Shown here one piece after another: positions 61,529 through 64,000 of a stretch of 64,000 bases of DNA (positions are counted from its first letter, which is position 1; each line of letters starts with the position of its first letter). This DNA comes from Clostridia bacterium (GTDB taxonomy: Bacteria; Bacillota; Clostridia; Lachnospirales; Lachnospiraceae): the NCBI GenBank assembly GCA_910576205.1, contig CAJTHL010000004.1, positions 1 through 64,000 on the forward strand, read 5' to 3'. The notes beneath the pieces were generated by a model, which had not been told where the DNA came from, ran no database searches, and was given only the letters and a program-made list of their open reading frames with translations. Both the position numbers and the translations under genes were made by a program.

Positions 61529-61873
61529 TCATTATCATAATCAACATTACAAATTATTTATAATTAGCATACATAAAAATTAGGTGGCAATACTACATTT
61601 TCTATACACCACCATACGCAACAGTCAATTTCCCTATAAAAATATTTAAAAACAATTTTTTATCCTGTTTAATTATTTCACCACCTGTATCTCAATCTAA
61701 TTATATACTTTCAAAACTCTTCTTCGCAGAAAAATTTATCCCTTCCTAATTCAACAGTTCATTTTTATCACAACTTTATTTATTCAATTCTTCTTATCTA
61801 ATATCTTCTTATTTTATACTATAGTAAATATTTTATAGCATGTCAAGGAAAACATCTCTGCTATAATCCCCCC
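61529..61873. other. AT-rich intergenic region between the glycosyltransferase run and lic genes
   Basis: No gene. It is very AT-rich, suitable for promoters, but no box pair stands out from the background. The base composition changes here: genes to the right return to a higher GC content. Confidence 0.4.
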
Positions 61874-62812
61874 TTATCCTTTCCGTTTCCTCCCCCACTC
61901 CCTCACATCCGTAACCGCCACAAGCGCTCCAGACACAATTACAACTCCGCAGACAACACTCTTCCCGTCTGGCAGCGTATGCAGCAGCAAAAATGCAAAT
62001 ACCACGGACCATGCCGAATATGTAATATTCAACGCCATGGCTTTCGATGCCCCAATCGCCGCTATTGACTTATAGTAAAACACATATGACGCTGTCCCAA
62101 ACAGAGCGGACAGCAGGACCACAGCTACAGCAGTCGTTCCAGATACTTCCAACGCAAAATTCCATCCTTTGATTATGGTCAGAATCACAATCCCATAAAA
62201 AAGGGCAGACGTTAGCTGCCGGATCTGAAGGGCATGCTCATCTGTGATATCCGGGTCCTTCAAGCCATAGGCACAGATCACCGCCTCTGAAGCCCAGCCT
62301 ATACAGCATATAATAGCACACCCAAAACCAAGAAAGATATTTTTCACCGGCTCCGTTCCTCCTGGAGTATATCCCATGACAATTACACCCAGAATGCTGG
62401 CCGCCAGGCCACATAATTGTATTGGTTTCATTTTTTCCTTTAGAAAAATATAGGAAAAAAAAGTTCCCAGTGCCGGGAACATAGCGGATATAATGGCTGT
62501 ATAAGCAGGACCAATATAATTAATAGCCGCCACATATCCTGACATTCCTACAGGCCCTCCCAGAAGTGCGCCAAGCATAATGAATTTTCCGCTTTTTGTC
62601 TTTAACGCACGGATAATATTTCCATACTGTTTTTTTATTCCCATATAAATCAGCATCCAGATGGATGAGCAGAAATCATGGATAAAAGTGCTGACAAAAG
62701 GTGCCAGGAAAACCGCCTGTTCCGTTTTTACAAACGGTGTCATCGCCAAAGCAACCCCCAGAATCACCGTATCCAGTCCCCATAAAACACCTGCCAATAA
62801 TCCGGAAATCAC
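61874..62812 (-). CDS. licB: Choline permease LicB-like (DMT/EamA family)
   Basis: 312 residues, ten predicted helices. The LicB/RhaT-like group is indicated by GVLWGLDTVILGVAL near 7-21, GPAYTAIISAMFPALGTFFSYIFLKEK near 98-124, and C-terminal TYSAWSVVFAFLLL. It imports choline for phosphocholine synthesis. It starts with GTG, which overlaps the licA stop by 4 bp (GTGA). The assignment rests on family likeness plus the licA neighbour. Confidence 0.85.
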   Translation of the reverse strand: MISGLLAGVLWGLDTVILGVALAMTPFVKTEQAVFLAPFVSTFIHDFCSSIWMLIYMGIKKQYGNIIRALKTKSGKFIMLGALLGGPVGMSGYVAAINYIGPAYTAIISAMFPALGTFFSYIFLKEKMKPIQLCGLAASILGVIVMGYTPGGTEPVKNIFLGFGCAIICCIGWASEAVICAYGLKDPDITDEHALQIRQLTSALFYGIVILTIIKGWNFALEVSGTTAVAVVLLSALFGTASYVFYYKSIAAIGASKAMALNITYSAWSVVFAFLLLHTLPDGKSVVCGVVIVSGALVAVTDVREWGRKRKG

Positions 62813-63717
62813 ACCATCCCCTCCATATATCCATTCACCTTTTCTATGTTCCTTTTCAATCTCTGATACCGGTCCGCAGCATACTTTTCCATCTCATCTC
62901 CATCATAGGGCACTCTCGTTTTCCCCCAGAGGCTCCATAGAAAGTCCAGGTAAATTTTATTTACCTCAAATCTCAGTCTTTCCTTCTTTCCCACACTTCC
63001 ACCCAGGTAAGATTCCAGTAAATACTCATCCATTTCTTCATTGTAATCTGCCTCAATCGATAAGTCTGCCAGATCCCACATAGGATCATTCATCCCCGCA
63101 TATTCCCAGTCAACAAGATAGAGCCGTTCCGTTCCCCGTATCCAGTTTTCGCACAGAGGATCATTATGACATGGTGCCTTTACACGTTTATACTGATCTA
63201 CACATACCTTAATTTTCGTCAGATTTTTTCTGATTTCAGCATAATCCGGATAAAACGCTCCCGCATGTTCCAGAATGATCCTCTCATATCCTTCTGCCAT
63301 TTCAAAAACCTCAAAAGACACCTTGGTATCCTGCCCACAGGTATGCAGAACCCGGAAGAGCTTCGCTGCCTCCTTAATATTTTGTGCTTTCCGCATGCTG
63401 ACCGGAGACATGGTCTCCGCCTCCAGAATATAATCTGTTATTTTTATCCCTGTATCCGCATTGAAATAGATCAGTTTTGTATCTACTCCAATAGAGCCGG
63501 CAAGCTCTGTGCTTATCTTCTCATCTTTCCGGTTAACCAGTTGTTCCGTGCCTTCTCCCGGCAAGCGGAAAACATACTTTCCCCCAGCTATTTCAACAGC
63601 ATATGTATGATTTGTCAATCCACCCAGCCTCTCTATCCTTCCCACTTCTTCAGATACAAAAATTTCTCCTGCCAGTTTCCTGATCTGCTCTGCATCTTTT
63701 TCTAAAAGTCCCTTCAT
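62809..63717 (-). CDS. licA: Choline kinase LicA
   Basis: 302 residues, aminoglycoside-phosphotransferase/choline kinase fold. RLGGLTNHTYAVEIAGGKYVFRLPG (29-53) is the nucleotide loop, CHNDPLCENWI near 192 the Brenner-type catalytic motif with Asp, and YLVDWEYAGMNDPMWDLADLSIEA near 208-231 the metal site and choline pocket. It phosphorylates choline. Its stop overlaps licB and its start overlaps the next gene by 4 bp each, forming a tight licC-licA-licB unit. Confidence 0.9.
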   Translation of the reverse strand: MKGLLEKDAEQIRKLAGEIFVSEEVGRIERLGGLTNHTYAVEIAGGKYVFRLPGEGTEQLVNRKDEKISTELAGSIGVDTKLIYFNADTGIKITDYILEAETMSPVSMRKAQNIKEAAKLFRVLHTCGQDTKVSFEVFEMAEGYERIILEHAGAFYPDYAEIRKNLTKIKVCVDQYKRVKAPCHNDPLCENWIRGTERLYLVDWEYAGMNDPMWDLADLSIEADYNEEMDEYLLESYLGGSVGKKERLRFEVNKIYLDFLWSLWGKTRVPYDGDEMEKYAADRYQRLKRNIEKVNGYMEGMV

Positions 63718-64000
63718 TTTACGATTTCCTCCAACAGCTTTGTTGCATAATCATATTGATAGAAATTACCCAGGCACTGAAATTCAATTCCATTTACCTC
63801 TTCTCCATCGTTCTTCCATGGCCGTATCCCAATTAGCTGCTCCTCTTTGCTGTGGAGTCTCTCTGCTATATCTTTCAGAATGGCAGAGCCACTATGTGTT
63901 TTATATGCCGGATCAAATTCCCGCAGTTCATCCAGAGAATCAAATTCATAAATATCGCCAGTATGGTATTTCCGGATTTTCATGGGAAGCTCCTGTAAAT
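63714..64000 (-). CDS. C-terminal part of a probable phosphocholine cytidylyltransferase (LicC-like), runs off the window
   Basis: The frame is open from the right edge (LQELPMKIRKYHTGDIYEFDSLDEL...), so the internal Met at 63983 is probably not the start. The visible 94 or so residues have EFDSLDELREFDPAY, a segment seen at the C-terminus of LicC-type nucleotidyltransferases, then a variable tail. LicC makes CDP-choline from phosphocholine. Position directly before licA with a 4-bp overlap supports this. The catalytic half is outside the window. Confidence 0.6.
   Translation of the reverse strand, partial: LQELPMKIRKYHTGDIYEFDSLDELREFDPAYKTHSGSAILKDIAERLHSKEEQLIGIRPWKNDGEEVNGIEFQCLGNFYQYDYATKLLEEIVK

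Overview
The window looks like chromosomal DNA of a Gram-positive, gut-type clostridium, most likely a Lachnospiraceae member. This is inferred from strong GGAGG-type ribosome-binding sites, occasional TTG and GTG starts, sigma-A promoters with 16-18 bp spacers, a DUF4250 small protein, an FMN riboswitch in front of a ribU-type ECF S component, and a teichoic-acid/phosphocholine type of surface locus. No species can be named from the sequence alone. About nine tenths of the genes are on the minus strand.

Layout. 1-560: promoter and leader of an rRNA operon whose 16S gene lies outside the window, preceded by two tRNA-Ser genes with their own promoter. 600-2400: gene-poor stretch with a decayed gene, a small membrane protein and a stand-alone receiver domain. 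2645-7983: a LacI-type repressor, a complete TRAP transporter (DctP, DctQ, DctM) and a uroporphyrinogen-decarboxylase-like enzyme. Matching operators sit on the repressor promoter and on the transporter promoter. 8098-13051: housekeeping run tsaE-tsaB-rimI-(Zn protein)-rnz-tsaD-ispD (t6A tRNA modification, tRNA 3' processing, isoprenoid synthesis). 13409-14500: riboflavin transporter ribU under an FMN riboswitch and terminator. 14470-15077: decayed DeoR regulator. 15081-18024: folate operon folE-HD-folP-folBK. 18500-26692: CDF cation transporter, polysaccharide deacetylase, DUF4250 protein, tRNA-Gly, tRNA-Val, a possible small RNA, uppP, an aminotransferase with a small HD hydrolase, homoserine dehydrogenase and a small membrane protein.

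26826-43375 is one long minus-strand cell-surface glycan cluster. rfbF-rfbG-rfbH make a CDP-4-keto-3,6-dideoxyhexose. A large ThDP-dependent enzyme and an SDR reductase follow, as in the yersiniose A (YerE/YerF) route. GtrA, a GtrB-like GT2 and a 649-residue membrane protein look like a three-part Gtr system that adds the sugar outside the membrane. An LtaS-like phosphoglycerol transferase, a GT-C-like membrane protein and two tandem O-antigen polymerase/ligase paralogues complete it. 43636-64000 is a second, distinctly AT-richer surface locus. It opens with a polyprenyl-phosphate sugar transferase on the plus strand, then has LicD, several glycosyltransferases, a radical SAM/SPASM protein, a Wzx flippase, a Wzy-like polymerase, FdtA, a GT11-like enzyme, several pseudogenes and an IS110 relic. 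It ends with licB-licA and the C-terminal end of what is probably licC (phosphocholine decoration).

The most interesting non-coding signal is a structured repeat found twice (18338-18465 and 43413-43546). Both copies share an identical 33-bp box and a constant hairpin, but their two other stems differ in sequence while staying paired. In each copy the constant box carries a minus-strand -10 box with a well-spaced -35 box upstream, so the structure would sit at the 5' end of a transcript. The second copy would be the leader of the 16-kb glycan cluster.
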